Below, piece after piece: positions 46,244-58,912 of a stretch of DNA of 64,000 bases (position 1 is its first letter; every line of letters begins with the position of its first letter). The stretch comes from Polytrichum commune (lineage: Eukaryota; Streptophyta; Polytrichopsida; Polytrichales; Polytrichaceae). Under the pieces are notes generated by a model, which was given only the letters and a program-made list of their open reading frames with translations, did no database searches and had not been told where the DNA came from. The position numbers and the translations under genes were made by a program. The DNA lies in NCBI GenBank assembly GCA_950295325.1, contig OX485806.1:18600001-18664000 (forward strand), in the 5' to 3' direction.

Positions 46244-49200
46244 ATGGCGTTGCATGTGGGTGATAGTTCATTGGAGTTGTCGACATATGCATCGTCATCC
46301 GATGCTGAATGTGAACTGTCTTCCCCGTCGGCAGATAGTAATGGTGTGCCAAACGTGAGGGGGGTGTTTGTGGATACATCCTCCCATGAATCTTTGGAAG
46401 TCCACGAACAATCTCTGCATTCCGGAGATGACCACGATGACATTCCGTTGTGTGCCGGTTTCGGGAGGGAGCAATGGGTTGGCCTTGATGTCGTTCTACT
46501 CAACGAGGTTGGTGTCCCGGTGGCAGATGGCATATGTAGAAACTCCAATCCCCGTGATTGTGTCGATGCCAACGCCCTAGGTCTCGATGATGTTGGCGTG
46601 TGCATCTTGAACTCTTTGCTTCCGGTAGAGGTCCCGGTGACATGGAGATTTTCCTTACGTCGATGGCTGCTTCGTCAAGTTCTACATGAGGAAGTGAGTT
46701 TGTGGGATCATGAGCGGCGGCATAAGCAAACACAATTAGCTTTGTTGGCCACAACACGTCCTCGCAAAGGCCTCCGTACATATGATTCAAACCGTGTGCC
46801 TCGCGGAGATAAGGAGCGTCGACGGGATCGGCTTTTGGGGGACGAATCTATCCGTCTAGTGTCCGGCAAGGATTGTTGCGCGAGGAAATGTTGCCAATTT
46901 TTTCCGCGGGAGAAAATTAGATCTCTGCGTCAAGAGATGTGGCTTGCGGATTTTCGTATGAGGTCGGCTAAGAAACTCGAGGTCCACAGAAATTTGCACC
47001 TTGATACCCATGGGCATAAGGTGGTGACACTTGAGAATGTTGATGTGTGTTGTACAGTGTGGTATACCATCCATGCCGTCTCCAAGGCTGACTTTTATAG
47101 GTTTCGAAAGTGTTCATCGTTGGGTCGCCGCTCTCGATTTCATGGCAACTCGGACACAAAGAAACCTAGGGAGGCTACACTGCAAGCGTCCGCGACACTA
47201 TCCACCATCATAGTGCCATTGGCCGATGCAATGCCCCACAAGACGAGGACATTGTCGTCAGGGGAGAAGGTTGTTCAAATGGTGTTGCCCACGGGCACAA
47301 AATGGAAGAACATCTTAACAGACATCAATGAAGTGGGTCGCATAGCGGGATGTGGGTCCATTTCTTTGTCCAAGTTGAGTGTGATTAAAAACCAGCAGTT
47401 TGCGGAATACATTCTGAAAAGACCCGGGGACAAGTTCGCTAGATGTACGACGTGTGAAAAATACAAAGGTCTTCGAGATGCCCACCCCATAGGCACTGAA
47501 TCTCATTCCAGACACCAGAAAAAATATATTGAGCATGTCAACAATCAAGAGGCACACCGTCAAGATTACTATAAGAATCGTGCTCTATCCATAATGAGGC
47601 CCACAGAGGTTCTAACAGTCATCCATGATAAAATGGACCACGTCAAAACCGCATGCCCTTGTTATGCACGCAAAATAAAGGCCACGGATGATCTCTTCAA
47701 GTTGCCCGTAGCTGTCACAGGTTTGTATGAAATCACAACTACGTGTTTAAAGTCTATCCAATTTTCTTGGGTGTGTTTGGCAAATGTCCAAAATCATACA
47801 TCCGTTTAGTGGTTTTTTGATTATTTTGGTCACGCATCGTTTGTTTTTTCCAGGTATGATTGCCCACGGCCATGGGGACGTAAAGTATGTCCATTATGGT
47901 TTGGATTTTTACCCTAGGGATGCTAACCATACGGTGGGTTCATTTGCAAAATTGTTGCGCGATCTTGAGAAGCCACCGGTATATTCTTCCCGTGCACTTT
48001 TTGATGGTTGTGGAACCACATCCCTTTATGAGGCAGTGCTTGCGGGGAAGGAGGTTTGTATGTCGTCATTGCCAGAACCACCCGGAGAACCCATTTGTGC
48101 AAAACCATTGCCTCCAACTCTCCACGTTCAACTTGATAATTGTGCGAAGGACAACAAATGTCGATACGTATTTTGTTTTTGGTCATTGCTCGTGGCGAAA
48201 GGAATCTTCAAGGAGGTGTTTGTGTCTTTCTTGATGGTGGGACATACACACGACGACATTGATGCATCATTCGGACGGTGGAGCATGAAGTTGCATGAAG
48301 AAGATTTTCCAACCATACCTCTTCTTATGAAATCGTATATGGATTTGGACCATATGCCAGTAATTCCGCACTTGATTGAGGAAGTACCAGATTTCAAGGC
48401 CTTCATCAAGCCATACATGTTGAAGGGAGGGGACCGTTTGGTGGGGCATACCAGAGCACAACAATTCCGATTTTATATGAGGGACGATGGTCTCCCGGCC
48501 ATGCAATTCAAGCTTTTGTGCACATCTCCTAATTGGGGCCCGGATGATGGTATACTCGTATGGCGTCAAGACAATGATGGGAAATGTTTGGTCCCGGATG
48601 GGGAACCAAAGCCTTGCAAACCCGAACCCATGAGGAATGGGCTGGAAATCATCAAAGGCATATCCGGATTCATTGAATATTGGAAAGAGTTGTGCGAGGA
48701 GGACATCACAAGACATGTTAGAGATACCCATGAACCGTTGATCGCGTATTGGGATCGCATTCGCTCAGCCTTGATGACACTTGGTGGCGACACCCGTACG
48801 ACTTTGACACAAGGATTTTGGCCACAAAGTCGTTTGACGGTTGTCGAGTCCGATACTATGTTTTTCAGCAATGGAGACGTTCGTGAAGAGTTCGCAATGG
48901 ACGAGCATTACGTTGGCCCTGCCCGCAATCGACCGGCACCGTCGTTTCGTGTAGGTGTTGATTGCCATGAAGGGTATTTGGTCCTCGTACGAGCAGGGGA
49001 TGAGGAGCATTCCAAGCCAATTTGGTTGGTAAAAGCATTGTCTTCACCCAATTTTGTTCGAACTAGCCCCAACTTTCGTCAAATTGAGGTGGAATATTGT
49101 CATCCAAGCACTAAAGACCAGAACGTGCTCCGCACTTATTTAGGTTGGGACACCAAAAAGAATTTTAAGTGGACAGTGGACTCAGCGTACACACCGGTTT

Positions 49201-49373
49201 GGATAAACACGGATACTATACTTTGTGCTTGGAAGCCGCGCAAAGGTTCCAACACAAAAGCAATGACCATCCCCCAAAAACATATAGATTTTGCCAAAGA
49301 CAACTTGGCACGTATTGCAGCTGCGGAAAATGACGCCGAGAATGGATATGAAGCGGAAGATGGAGATGGGTAA
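46244..49373 (+). CDS. Element B transposase (two exons, 998 aa)
   Basis: Exons 46244-47720 and 47854-49373 join in phase 1 inside VTG (donor ACAG|GTTTGT, acceptor TTTCCAG|GT), as in element A. Homologous along its whole length to the A transposase: KDCCARKCC and FARCTTCEK Cys pairs, VIHDKMDHVKT (Asp462/465), QLDNCAKDNK (Asp587), VGHTHDDIDASFGRW (His623-Asp629). D1-D2 spacing is about 125 residues and D2-D3 about 40. No stop or frameshift is seen. The ATG at 46244 begins MALHVGDSSLELS; the acidic, Ser-rich N-terminus is poorly conserved with A, while the core is strongly conserved. Probably still able to make protein. Confidence 0.87.
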
Positions 49374-49749
49374 ACATAACATAGGTGAAAGTTAACGGCG
49401 GGAAAAAACATTAGTGCTTAGTAGTTTTGGTTTTTAATAGACTTAGTAGACTTGTCACACTCCATTGTGGTATACGTTTGGGATGTGCCATCCAAAACCA
49501 TAAGAACCTTACTTATGGGATGCGCACCCCAAACTCTATAATGACATAAACCATTTGTTTTTTAGATTCGCTTGTTATTTTCCACATGGAGTTCACGTTT
49601 TCATTATAATTGCAATTTTCTATTTTTAGTATTAGGAATATTCTTTATGTGCGAATTTTTAAATTGTCATGTTCTTGATGTTCCCAACATTCCATATGCC
49701 CACAATATTGGCATCCCAAACTATGGGCATATTTTATTTTGAGACTTTC
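49374..49749. repeat. Right subterminal region of element B
   Basis: Contains imperfect inverted motifs GTTTGGGATGTGCCATCCAA (near 49478), ATGGGATGCGCACCCCAAAC (near 49516) and GGCATCCCAAACTATGGGC (near 49711). A hairpin GAGACTTTCAAAAGTCTC (49741-49758) lies against the TIR. Confidence 0.6.
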
Positions 49750-49782
49750 AAAAGTCTCCGATTAACGAATATAGTGTTTCAA
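49750..49782 (-). repeat. Element B right TIR and target duplication
   Basis: Inverse of the left end, then TCAA. Confidence 0.93.
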
Positions 49783-50781
49783 CTATAAGATGTGAAATTT
49801 AAACCCTATGTTTAGTAGGCAGTTGTAGGTCGATATATATATGCGTCAATTACTATGAAATTATTGTCGATATATGGATCTACATGTTCTTTGTGATGGG
49901 TGGCATCAAAAAATCTAGGCCTCTTCCGTTGTATGGTTTTTGAGGTTGTAGGTTTCATTGCAGTCCATATAATTGGAAAAATCATACACATAGGTAATTT
50001 AGATAAGCCAAAATCAAAACGGGGATACACCACACTGAAGTTGTGATATTTATAAGAGATGAGGTATGTGGCCTTTTTGTGGGGAATTCAAGCTCCACAT
50101 ACAATTTTGAGGTTGTTCAACTTTTGTGGAATACCTCTTATACCTTGTCGTTTAGTGGGTACATTTTAGAATAGCCATTGTGGTTGTTGGGGGCTCGGGG
50201 GGGGGGGGGGTAGTCATTGGTTGGAGTAGCAATATACGTGCGAACAAATGATAGGGTATTTTAAAAACATGGGGGCTAAAAATTATAAATGGACTTAAGA
50301 GTAATATAGGGTATCAAAAATGGCACTGGACATCTTTAAAGTACTATAGGGTATGGAGTAATAGGTAATTTGGAATTATAAGTAATGCAAGCCATTTTTC
50401 TATTAACCCAAAGTAGAAATTTACATAATGATAGCATGTGAAAAAAAGAAGAGAATTGAAAGTAATACCCCCCTATAAAATAGTGGTTGTTCACACCTAT
50501 ATCCTTAACTTTTTAACACACTGCCCCCCCCCCCCCCCCCGAGGTTGGGGGGTGGACTCTTTATTGGAATATGAATGACGTGTTGGGTAATTATGAATTA
50601 GATTCCTTTATACACAAGAGATTTATGGAGAAGAAAAAATGTATATGTACTAACGGTAACCTAGAAAATAGGCTCTTGTATTTAATATTGAGTTCCTCAA
50701 TTCAATGTGATAAATGTCATCAGTTTATGTATAAAATATAAATCATGAAAAAAAATAGATCTTTATGACAAATACAACATC
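49783..50781. repeat. Segmental duplication, copy 1 right part
   Basis: Continues the segment interrupted by element B (CTATAAGATGTGAAATT onward) and matches 53981-54631. It contains the second poly-G MITE. Confidence 0.9.
50194..50543. mobile_element. MITE with CTCGGGGGGG ends, copy 2 (inverted)
   Basis: 350 bp, the reverse complement of 33152-33494 with few differences. Flanked by GTTGGGGG (50186-50193 and 50544-50551). The paralogous site near 54385 lacks it. Same family, independent insertion. Confidence 0.9.
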
Positions 50782-50839
50782 TAGATGTTAATGTTCTGTA
50801 ATGTCCAAGCAACCAAACCCTAAACCCTAAACCCTTGAA

Positions 50840-51702
50840 AATATTATTGAGAATAGTGAGGAATGGGGATAAATTAGCGTCATGGGCCGACAACCTAATC
50901 ACATGTCCTATCAAGGCAATTAAGAACGGACACTAGCTTTAGTGTTACGCTTGACATTATATGATATTATGCATTCATAACACACAGACCAATCTAGGTT
51001 GAATGGTGATTGGCAACTGGGAGAGAGCCTATGCGATCGCTTGGAGTCTAGTACAAATAAGTTTCACTTTTTTCTCTCATGGTGATTGCATCCAAACCCC
51101 GATGTCGAAGCGTGATTCAAGTAGAAGGGGGATGAAGATGGGATTGGCAAGCATTGAGCAGATGAGACCATCATTCCTGCACATGCCAATCCAACACTCA
51201 ACAATGTATGTTTGTGGACTTGCAAGTGACTGTCCACAATTGGGCCAAGTATCTTGCTGTGGATCCTCCATTTGTAGGTTACTCACAACCATTACATTTC
51301 TAGTCACAACGAAACCCAACTTCAACTTCGAAACTAATCATAGGTCAAAAAGCAACAAATTTATGAGGACTAGCTATTCAAGCCACCTTTTATTTCCATT
51401 AGAGTGTTTATGGTATTTAGTGTCACTTATTATTTGGAATTACACATTGTTATAACAATTTATTGTTACTGTAGGTTTTAACTAAGTAAAGATGTTAATG
51501 TTCTGTAATGTCCAAGCAACCAATTTGATCTTTTTTGGTGAGAAAATAGATCCATAATAAAAATTTATAGCACAACGTAAGTCCAAATAGCAAGTCACAC
51601 TAATGTAGTGGGAATTTCCATTTGGAATTATTTGGAGTTTTTATGCAATTTTATACAAGTTCAATGATAAAAATAGATAATGTGCGCTCCATAGAGCCTA
51701 CA
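50840..51702 (+). repeat. Near-identical 0.87-kb direct repeat, copy 1
   Basis: Matches 58037-58912 with a single 13-base indel and about four substitutions. Both copies contain a 150-codon open frame (51003-51455 here) of no recognised family. The ends are AATATTATTGAG and GAGCCTACA; no clear target duplication was found. CCCTAAA repeats lie just before this copy (50815-50835). Confidence 0.9.
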
Positions 51703-52614
51703 ATAGTTAGTGTAGTAGCATATGAATTTTTTATATGAAATGGTAGTTGTAAAAAAAACACATTTTCCAGGTCTCCAATTATAGCACAGTCTTCTTTGTG
51801 TAGGCAAGCCTTTTTTTGTCTTGTGGCCCCTTATTTAAAATCTGAATAAATACAAAGACATTCTAGACTAAATAGTAGTTTCATGTATGTACATTATATC
51901 CTTACTCAATGTTCAACTCTTGTTATGTGGGCCTTCAAAATATAATAGGTGGATCCTTGAAAAGTTATGCAAGAAGACTCAGATTCAAATAAGGCTCCCA
52001 ACTACGCACTATTATATTTTGAGGACTCACGTCGTTCAATAATGTTATGATGATTATTTTGCCCTTTTTGATGCATTCTACCACTATAAATTAACCTTAT
52101 TAAATTGAGCCTATAAATGGAACATTCCGGACTAGTGTCCGGGGAGATTTTTGGGTCTAATTGGTCAAAGTCTTAGTGGTTTTCAAATCCAACTGGTTAC
52201 ATATTGTTATCTTTTAGTTTTTCCCCACTAATTTGAGGTATATTTCATAGATGCCTCCACATCAATTGGTAATTTTTCCGGCACCTTGAATTTGAACCTG
52301 TTATTTCTCAACCTCAACCAGTTCATTTGTAACTAGCGGTTGGTCTTCCCGTTCATTGTTATGAACTCACTTTTGGTAGGTGAATGGGAGTCAATACAAC
52401 TCTTTCTAAGTTGTAATTCAAACATTCCAATTTAAAATTCAATGTAGACCTCTGATGTGAAATAAGTATAACTTAATATGACCATGAAATGAATATGTGA
52501 TGACCATAGCTTGTGGAAGGCGTCATAGGCTACGACAAAGGTGATTGATTTATCTCATTTGACAAAGTACCTTGAACGTTAGGAGGTTCACATGTGGATG
52601 GCTTCACTAGTAGA

Positions 52615-52937
52615 ACATTATGCGAAAAAGATTCACAATCGTTTTTCCATTGCGGTTCTTTTGACCAGCCTACTGTGTAGTCGTTGAACGATTTTGGATT
52701 TGTCTTTTTGGTTTTCCAACTGAAACTGTAAGAATTAGGGAACTTGTAATATACCGTTGGAAAGGTCTTAAAAATACCTTTCCAGCGGTATATTATATGT
52801 CCCAAAAATTTCAAAATATCAGTCGTAAAACGAGAAAAAAACAATCTAGAGTCATTTAGCGACTGCGGATCAGGGCGGTCAAAAGAACTGCAATGGGAAA
52901 CGACTATGGTTCTTTTTAGCATAGTTTCCTACTAGTA
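52615..52937. mobile_element. CACTA-type MITE, copy 2
   Basis: CACTAGTAGAAC ... CTACTAGTA (last base changed), CTT on both sides. It is the duplicated copy of 31407-31739. Confidence 0.78.
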
Positions 52938-53976
52938 CTTGTAAATATCTATAACAACTTGTGACACTTTACACCCATTGTTCATTACTTCTAGAATCCA
53001 AGTAATTTTTTTTCTTCTGGAAGGCATACGTTGTTTTTAAAGGTAGACCATACATATCAAGGATGCCTATGTTGACCTACTTCACTTTTAAACTTCACCC
53101 CACATTAATAAATGACTCCCCCTCTTTTATCGCACGTTGTTTTCTAATTGAACATTGGTGCCCCCCCCCCCCTCCCGGCATAGGCACACACACTCATACT
53201 ATGTGCAATTTAGTTGTTTTCATGAATAGGTTGCATATTCACCTAAGCTACCTTGGGTCAATATGAGCTAGATCACAAAACTTATAACTTTGTTCAGTCT
53301 TCCTTATATCAACCACAATTAAAAAAACAACGATTATTGAATAATAATATTTGAATTGTTATTCGTTGTTATGTTTGTAAAGATACAAAATAGTGTAGGT
53401 TGGTGTGAGCCACCTAATTGTACATATCAATGTCAGTAAGAATGGATACCAAAATTATATGTGTTATGACGACATTACACTATGAGCTCATAATACATTG
53501 ACCATTCAAGGTTCAATAGTCATTGGGCTTATGGGATCACTTAAAGAAGTACGTGAATCTTCAATATTGGCTCCTATGACTTGATCATCTAAATCATGAT
53601 TTTGAACCTAGAAATAAATTTATATATTATTTGCAATTGTGAATTGGATGATGCAATATTCACGGATCCAATCCAACATTCATAGAAGGTTGTGCACTTG
53701 GAAGTGTACACAATAGAATTGAAACTGAAATGTTTTATATATTTTGAGCATATAATTGTGGCCGATTGTAATGCATGTGTGACAAAGAGAGGTGAACACT
53801 AAATTTACTCGAGACCCCAACATCTCAAAATCCAATTGACCATTGTTAACTCCAAAGTCATTGTCATTACACACCCTTCAAGGTTGAATGTTTTTAATGT
53901 AAAACCTCAAAATTTAGGCTTATGATTCATTCAACACAAATTAAAATGATATTTCATTAGACTGTCACAAGACTTG

Positions 53977-53980
53977 TCAA
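53977..53980. other. Empty paralogous site of element B (TCAA)
   Basis: GACTTG-TCAA-CTATAAG is uninterrupted here. In copy 1 the same words are separated by element B, with TCAA on both sides. Confidence 0.95.
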
Positions 53981-54631
53981 CTATAAGATGTGAAATTCAA
54001 ACCCTATGTTTTGTAGGCATTTGTAGGTCGATATATATGCATTAATTACTATGAAATTGTTGTCGATATATGGATCTACATGTTCTTTGTGATGAGTGGG
54101 ATCAAAATTTCTATACAGCTTCCGTTGTATGGTTTCATAGAGTTTTAGGCTTCATTGCAGTCCATATAATTGGTAAAATCATCCAGATAGGTAACTTAAA
54201 TAAGCCAAAATTAAGATGGTCATACACCACATTGAAGTTGTGATATTTATAAGAGATGAGGTCTATGGCCTTATTGTGGGGGATTCAAGCTCCACACATA
54301 ATTTTGAGGTTGTTTATCTTTTGTGGAAAACCTCTAACATTTGTGTCATTTAGTGGGTACATCCTAGAATAGCCATTGTGGTTGTTGGAGGGGGGGGGGG
54401 GTTGGACTCTTTATTGGAATATGAATGATGTGTGTGGGTGACTATGAATTAAAACCCTGTATATACAAGAGATTTATAGAGAGAGGAAAATGTACATGTA
54501 CTAACGGTAACCTAGAAAATAAGCTCATATATTTTATATTGAACTCCTCAATTCAATGTGATAAATGTCTTCACTACATGTACAAAATATAAATCATGAA
54601 ATAAGTAGATCTTTATAACATATACAACATC

Positions 54632-57600
54632 CTACAAAAACAGGCAACGTAGTTATTGGGAATCATTACCATAAAACATTAATTTCATAGTGATTGAAAT
54701 ATATATATCGCACTACAAATGCCCACAATTCATACGGTTTGAATTCGATCGTATGGGTTCACATATTATAGTTGATAGACCTTATAAGAATCTAATAAAT
54801 TGCCATTTGAATCTATGTGGAATAATTCATTACCCTTAGTGTTAAGCTATTACATGAAAGCCATTCATCATGAAGGGTGTTTAACAACAATGACTTTGCA
54901 GTCAATGATGGTTGCTTGGATTTTGAGATGTTGGACTCCAAAGTGAATTTATAGTTCACCTCTTTTTGCCACACATGAGTTACAATGAGACTAGATTATA
55001 TGCTCATAATTTTTGAAACAATCCAAGTTTACTAATTTACACGATTAGACTGCTTATTTGATGATTTATTAAGGAAACAAAATTCCGTATGGATATACTC
55101 CTATAAATTTTGCATCTCAAATTTGATTATAAACTTGGAATTCCATTTTTCATCACTTGTAATTGTAACTATTTGGGACGCTTCTAAATCAATCCCCAAG
55201 TCTAAATTCCTTGTAGAATTAGAAGTTTCTCAATTTGAACCTAAAGGGCTGCATCTTTCATTAAAACCAAGAACCATGTGTATTTGCAATATACTCTAAA
55301 ACCCCCAATGTACACGCTTTTTCTTTTTTGTTAAATCAAGTAATACATGTACAACTTCAATGAAAGAATACCAATGACAATAGGTGCACGTAAAATAACT
55401 TACATTCATATATAGTCATTAACATAAGTATACACATCTACTTTTGAATAATAATGAGCCTCTATCATTTGTATAATGTAACTTCCGATGATTCATTAAT
55501 AAAGTCGTTCAAGATTTTTTCATCCCTTGGATGTTATTCATTAGCATCTAAGTTTGTAATATATGTCATAAAAGCTAATGCAATGATTGTTACTAAATCT
55601 ACCATCAAACAATCCATAAGATCGTAAGTCCACTTATTTTTGGTGCCTTATTAATACCAACATAACCAATTTCCATGCTTGATCCTAGAACTTGCAACCC
55701 TTAGAACTTGCAATAGTTGTGATATAAATGCTTGAGCCCAATTTGTTGCACATATTGTAGGTTTATCATTGATACAAAGTAAATGGAGAGAAAACCCACA
55801 TGGGAATCAAAACCTTCACAATTTTGATGCCACCCATGATCTAATGAAGGCATCAACCACAAAGAAGTGCCAAGCATCCCTCTTGCAACCTTAAGCAAGA
55901 AGTGGCCTTGTTCTCAACTTAACCACCCCTTCCTAAACCCCAATGTTGCCTCTTCCATACATACATGGATGAGATAAGGAAATGAGAAGATTATTCATCC
56001 TAGTTTCATTCAATATGGAATATTTATCTCATAAAGTCTAGTGACCCTACCTTACAAGTACAAATGTTATATATTTTCCAAAGATCCTCCATTAATGAAC
56101 ATAACTACAAGTTATAATTTGTGTAGCATGTGTATACATAGTACGGAAAAGTTCAAATTAATGCCCAATTTGCGCACTCACGTATACTTATAGGAGTTTT
56201 ATTTTTTATTTTTTTATGGCACAAATACGTATAGATGTTATGAAAGGTGCACCCCCAGGATCTGGACCTTGTTGGATGGACTCTTCACACTATTGTGACG
56301 GTTATGTTTTTTAGTGAAAGTGACAAGGTTATTGGGTTACAAGTTTCTATGCGTGACTCCGTGACATTCATTTGTCCTTCCAACAACAGACCACCTCTTA
56401 CAATATCCTAAATTTTTACTTCATGTTTTTATTGAAATTCGTATTGTAAAACGCTATAAACACACTTACCATACATTGAGGGTAGGTTGAGATGTCTACT
56501 TTGGCCAACAATAAAAGATTGACAAGGTCAAAATACACGGGGGATGCACTTTCATTTGAAAATGGGAGCCACCTGAATTGGGATCCCAGACTAAAACCTC
56601 CTATATACAAAGAATTTCATGGCCAAAAGAAAGACTGTACATACAAACCATGAACAACATATTTTGCCTCATCTACATATCTATACAAGAAATTTGAATT
56701 CATAGAATAAAATGATGCCAATTATAGTTACGCAACACAAGCGGGTGTAGGCTAAGTAAGCGCTTTCTATAAATGTGCTCAAATTTTTCCCTTTCCAATT
56801 GGACAAAGTCATTGAACTATGACACGAGGAGTGCCAAATATTATTGCATAAATGAATACACATGAACCATTGGGAGAGGTGGGCAAGGGGTTAATAAGGT
56901 AAGTTTGGATTCAATAAACCCCTCATGTGAGAAACCTTAAGCGAGCCCAACTGTGCACTTGAAAACCGAGATCCAAGACCCAACTACAAAGTGTTGTAAT
57001 TCATTGCACAAGACTAACAATGACATTGGACTATGTGCTCAAATGAAATCAACGTAACTAGGTTTCAATACTGTTAACAAAATTGGCAAGTGCAATGCGA
57101 TCATTTAGAGAAAAATGAAATTTTCACTTTCACCCCCCATAACTTTTGCATCTCCACCTCGATCCTCAAACTTCAAATGAGAATCTACGTGATTCACAAC
57201 CGTTAACCACCTGGACACAAGTTCTCTGATCTAATCAATCTGAGCATAGACCAACAAGTCAAAATTGACCACAATAGGGATACATACCCACCTTCATGAA
57301 GTTCATCATATGATCCATGTTTTACGTGCTCGCTCTTGTAAAATACAACAAAAAAATGATCATTGATATTAGCTACAGACGTGATTTTCAACCCGTTGAC
57401 CCTATCTTGTTCAAGAGTTTCCTTGGTACATGATAAGGTTAATTTACCACCCACCTTGCTCACTCCTGCATTAAGAAATCTACTGATCATGATGGCTCGA
57501 AATCTAGTGATATGGTGAGTGGCAATGCCGCGCATGCGGAGATTCGAGAATGCCTTTCAGTTATTTGGATTTGGTGCCCTGAACGACCTCTCTACCATTG

Positions 57601-58036
57601 TGAGAGAGACTGCCCAATTTGCATGCAAAATTGGCCACTCGTGCCTCCAAACGAGGCCAACCGACAAGAAAGGCTTTCACCTGCCTCCTCCACAGACAGA
57701 TTCATACAACATCAGATCAAATCCAATCCAATCGGGAGCACGGCTTTCTGCGAGTGAGTCCCACACAATCTAAGCCACAGCCACTCTTCGACCTCCACTC
57801 GTCTGAGCATTTGTCGGACGTGGACAGCCGCAGCTGCCCTCAGGCATTGGACGGTGGTTGGATGGTGCATGGCAGTTGCTGGAAGGCTCCTCTGCTCATG
57901 AAATTCGGTTGCCAACTTTGCCAATAGCCTGCCTAATGAGTTGGATCGCAAGAACTCGGAACTTAGTTTCCTCCTCTGTTACTGTGGCAAGCACAACTTG
58001 TGTTCCTTCTCATTCTATGTGGAAATTGTGGTAGAT
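54632..58036. other. No recognised gene
   Basis: AT-rich. Open stretches on the minus strand at 57203-57535 and 57712-57951 are not recognisable proteins and have no counterpart elsewhere in the window. A (G)n run at 54391-54401 marks the unoccupied MITE site region. Confidence 0.45.
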
Positions 58037-58912
58037 AATATTATTGAGAATAGTGAGGAATGGGGATAAATTAGCGTCATGGGCCGACAACCTAATCACA
58101 TGTCCTATCAAGACAATTAAGAACGGACACTAGCTTTAGTATTACGCTTGACATTATATGATATTATGCATTCATAACACACAGACCAATCTAGGTTGAA
58201 TGGTGATTGGCAACTGGGAGAGAGCCTATGCGATCGCTTGGAGTCTAGTACAAATAAGTTTCACTTTTTTCTCTCATGGTGATTGCATCCAAACCCCGAT
58301 GTCGAAGCGTGATTCAAGTAGAAGGGGGATGAAGATGGGATTGGCAAGCATTGAGCAGATGAGACCATCATTCCTGCACATGCCAATCCAACACTCAACA
58401 ATGTATGTTTGTGGACTTGCAAGTGACTGTCCACAATTGGGCCAAGTATCTTGCTGTGGATCCTCCATTTGTAGGTTACTCACAACCATTACATTTCTAG
58501 TCACAACGAAACCCAACTTCAACTTTGAAACTAATCATAGGTCAAAAAGCAACAAATTTATGAGGACTAGCTATTCAAGCCACCTTTTATTTCCATTAGA
58601 GTGTTTATGGTATTTAGTGTCACTTATTATTTGGAATTACACATTGTTATAACAATTTATTGTTACTGTAGGTTTTAACTAAGTAAAGATGTTAATGTTC
58701 TGTAATGTCCAAGCAACCAATTTGATCTTTTTTGGTGAGAAAATAGATCCATAATAAAAATTTATAGCACAACATAAGTCCAAATAGCAAGTCACACTAA
58801 ATATTGTAAACAATGTAGTGGGAATTTCCATTTGGAATTATTTGGAGTTTTTATGCAATTTTATACAAGTTCAATGATAAAAATAGATAATGTGCGCTCC
58901 ATAGAGCCTACA
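58037..58912 (+). repeat. Near-identical 0.87-kb direct repeat, copy 2
   Basis: See 50840-51702. It carries 13 extra bases (AATATTGTAAACA) near 58800. The substitutions seen are all G-to-A or C-to-T relative to copy 1. Confidence 0.9.

Larger units (their letters stand above)
33943..49778. mobile_element. Element B: 15.8-kb TIR DNA transposon with accessory genes
   Basis: Starts AACACTATATTCG and ends with its inverse. The outer 29 bp match at 26 positions, and the sequence GGAGACTTTT is shared inside both TIRs. Flanked by the perfect duplication TCAA (33939-33942 and 49779-49782). The unoccupied paralogue has a single TCAA at 53977-53980 with matching sequence on both sides. Gene content and order equal element A, but the proteins are clearly diverged and the internal palindrome is a different sequence. 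The ParB-like exon has an amber codon at 40559. Confidence 0.95.
51784..54631. repeat. Segmental duplication, copy 2
   Basis: Paralogue of 30574-33942 plus 49783-50781. It keeps the CACTA-type MITE (52615-52937) but lacks element B and both poly-G MITEs. It also lacks about 0.8 kb (31745-32562) that includes the CCCGGG MITE. It starts in what would be P450 upstream DNA, without the P450. Confidence 0.92.

Noticed and set aside
51003-51455. 150-residue open frame in both 0.87-kb repeats as a gene
   Set aside because: Identity simply reflects the recent duplication. There is no recognisable domain, and the reverse strand is open as well.
57203-57951. Host gene at 57.2-57.95 kb
   Set aside because: Short open frames on both strands without domain, splice pattern or internal homologue; not supportable.
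50840-58912. LTR retrotransposon with the 0.87-kb repeats as LTRs
   Set aside because: The DNA between them contains an older segmental duplicate, not gag-pol. No primer-binding site, polypurine tract or target duplication was found.
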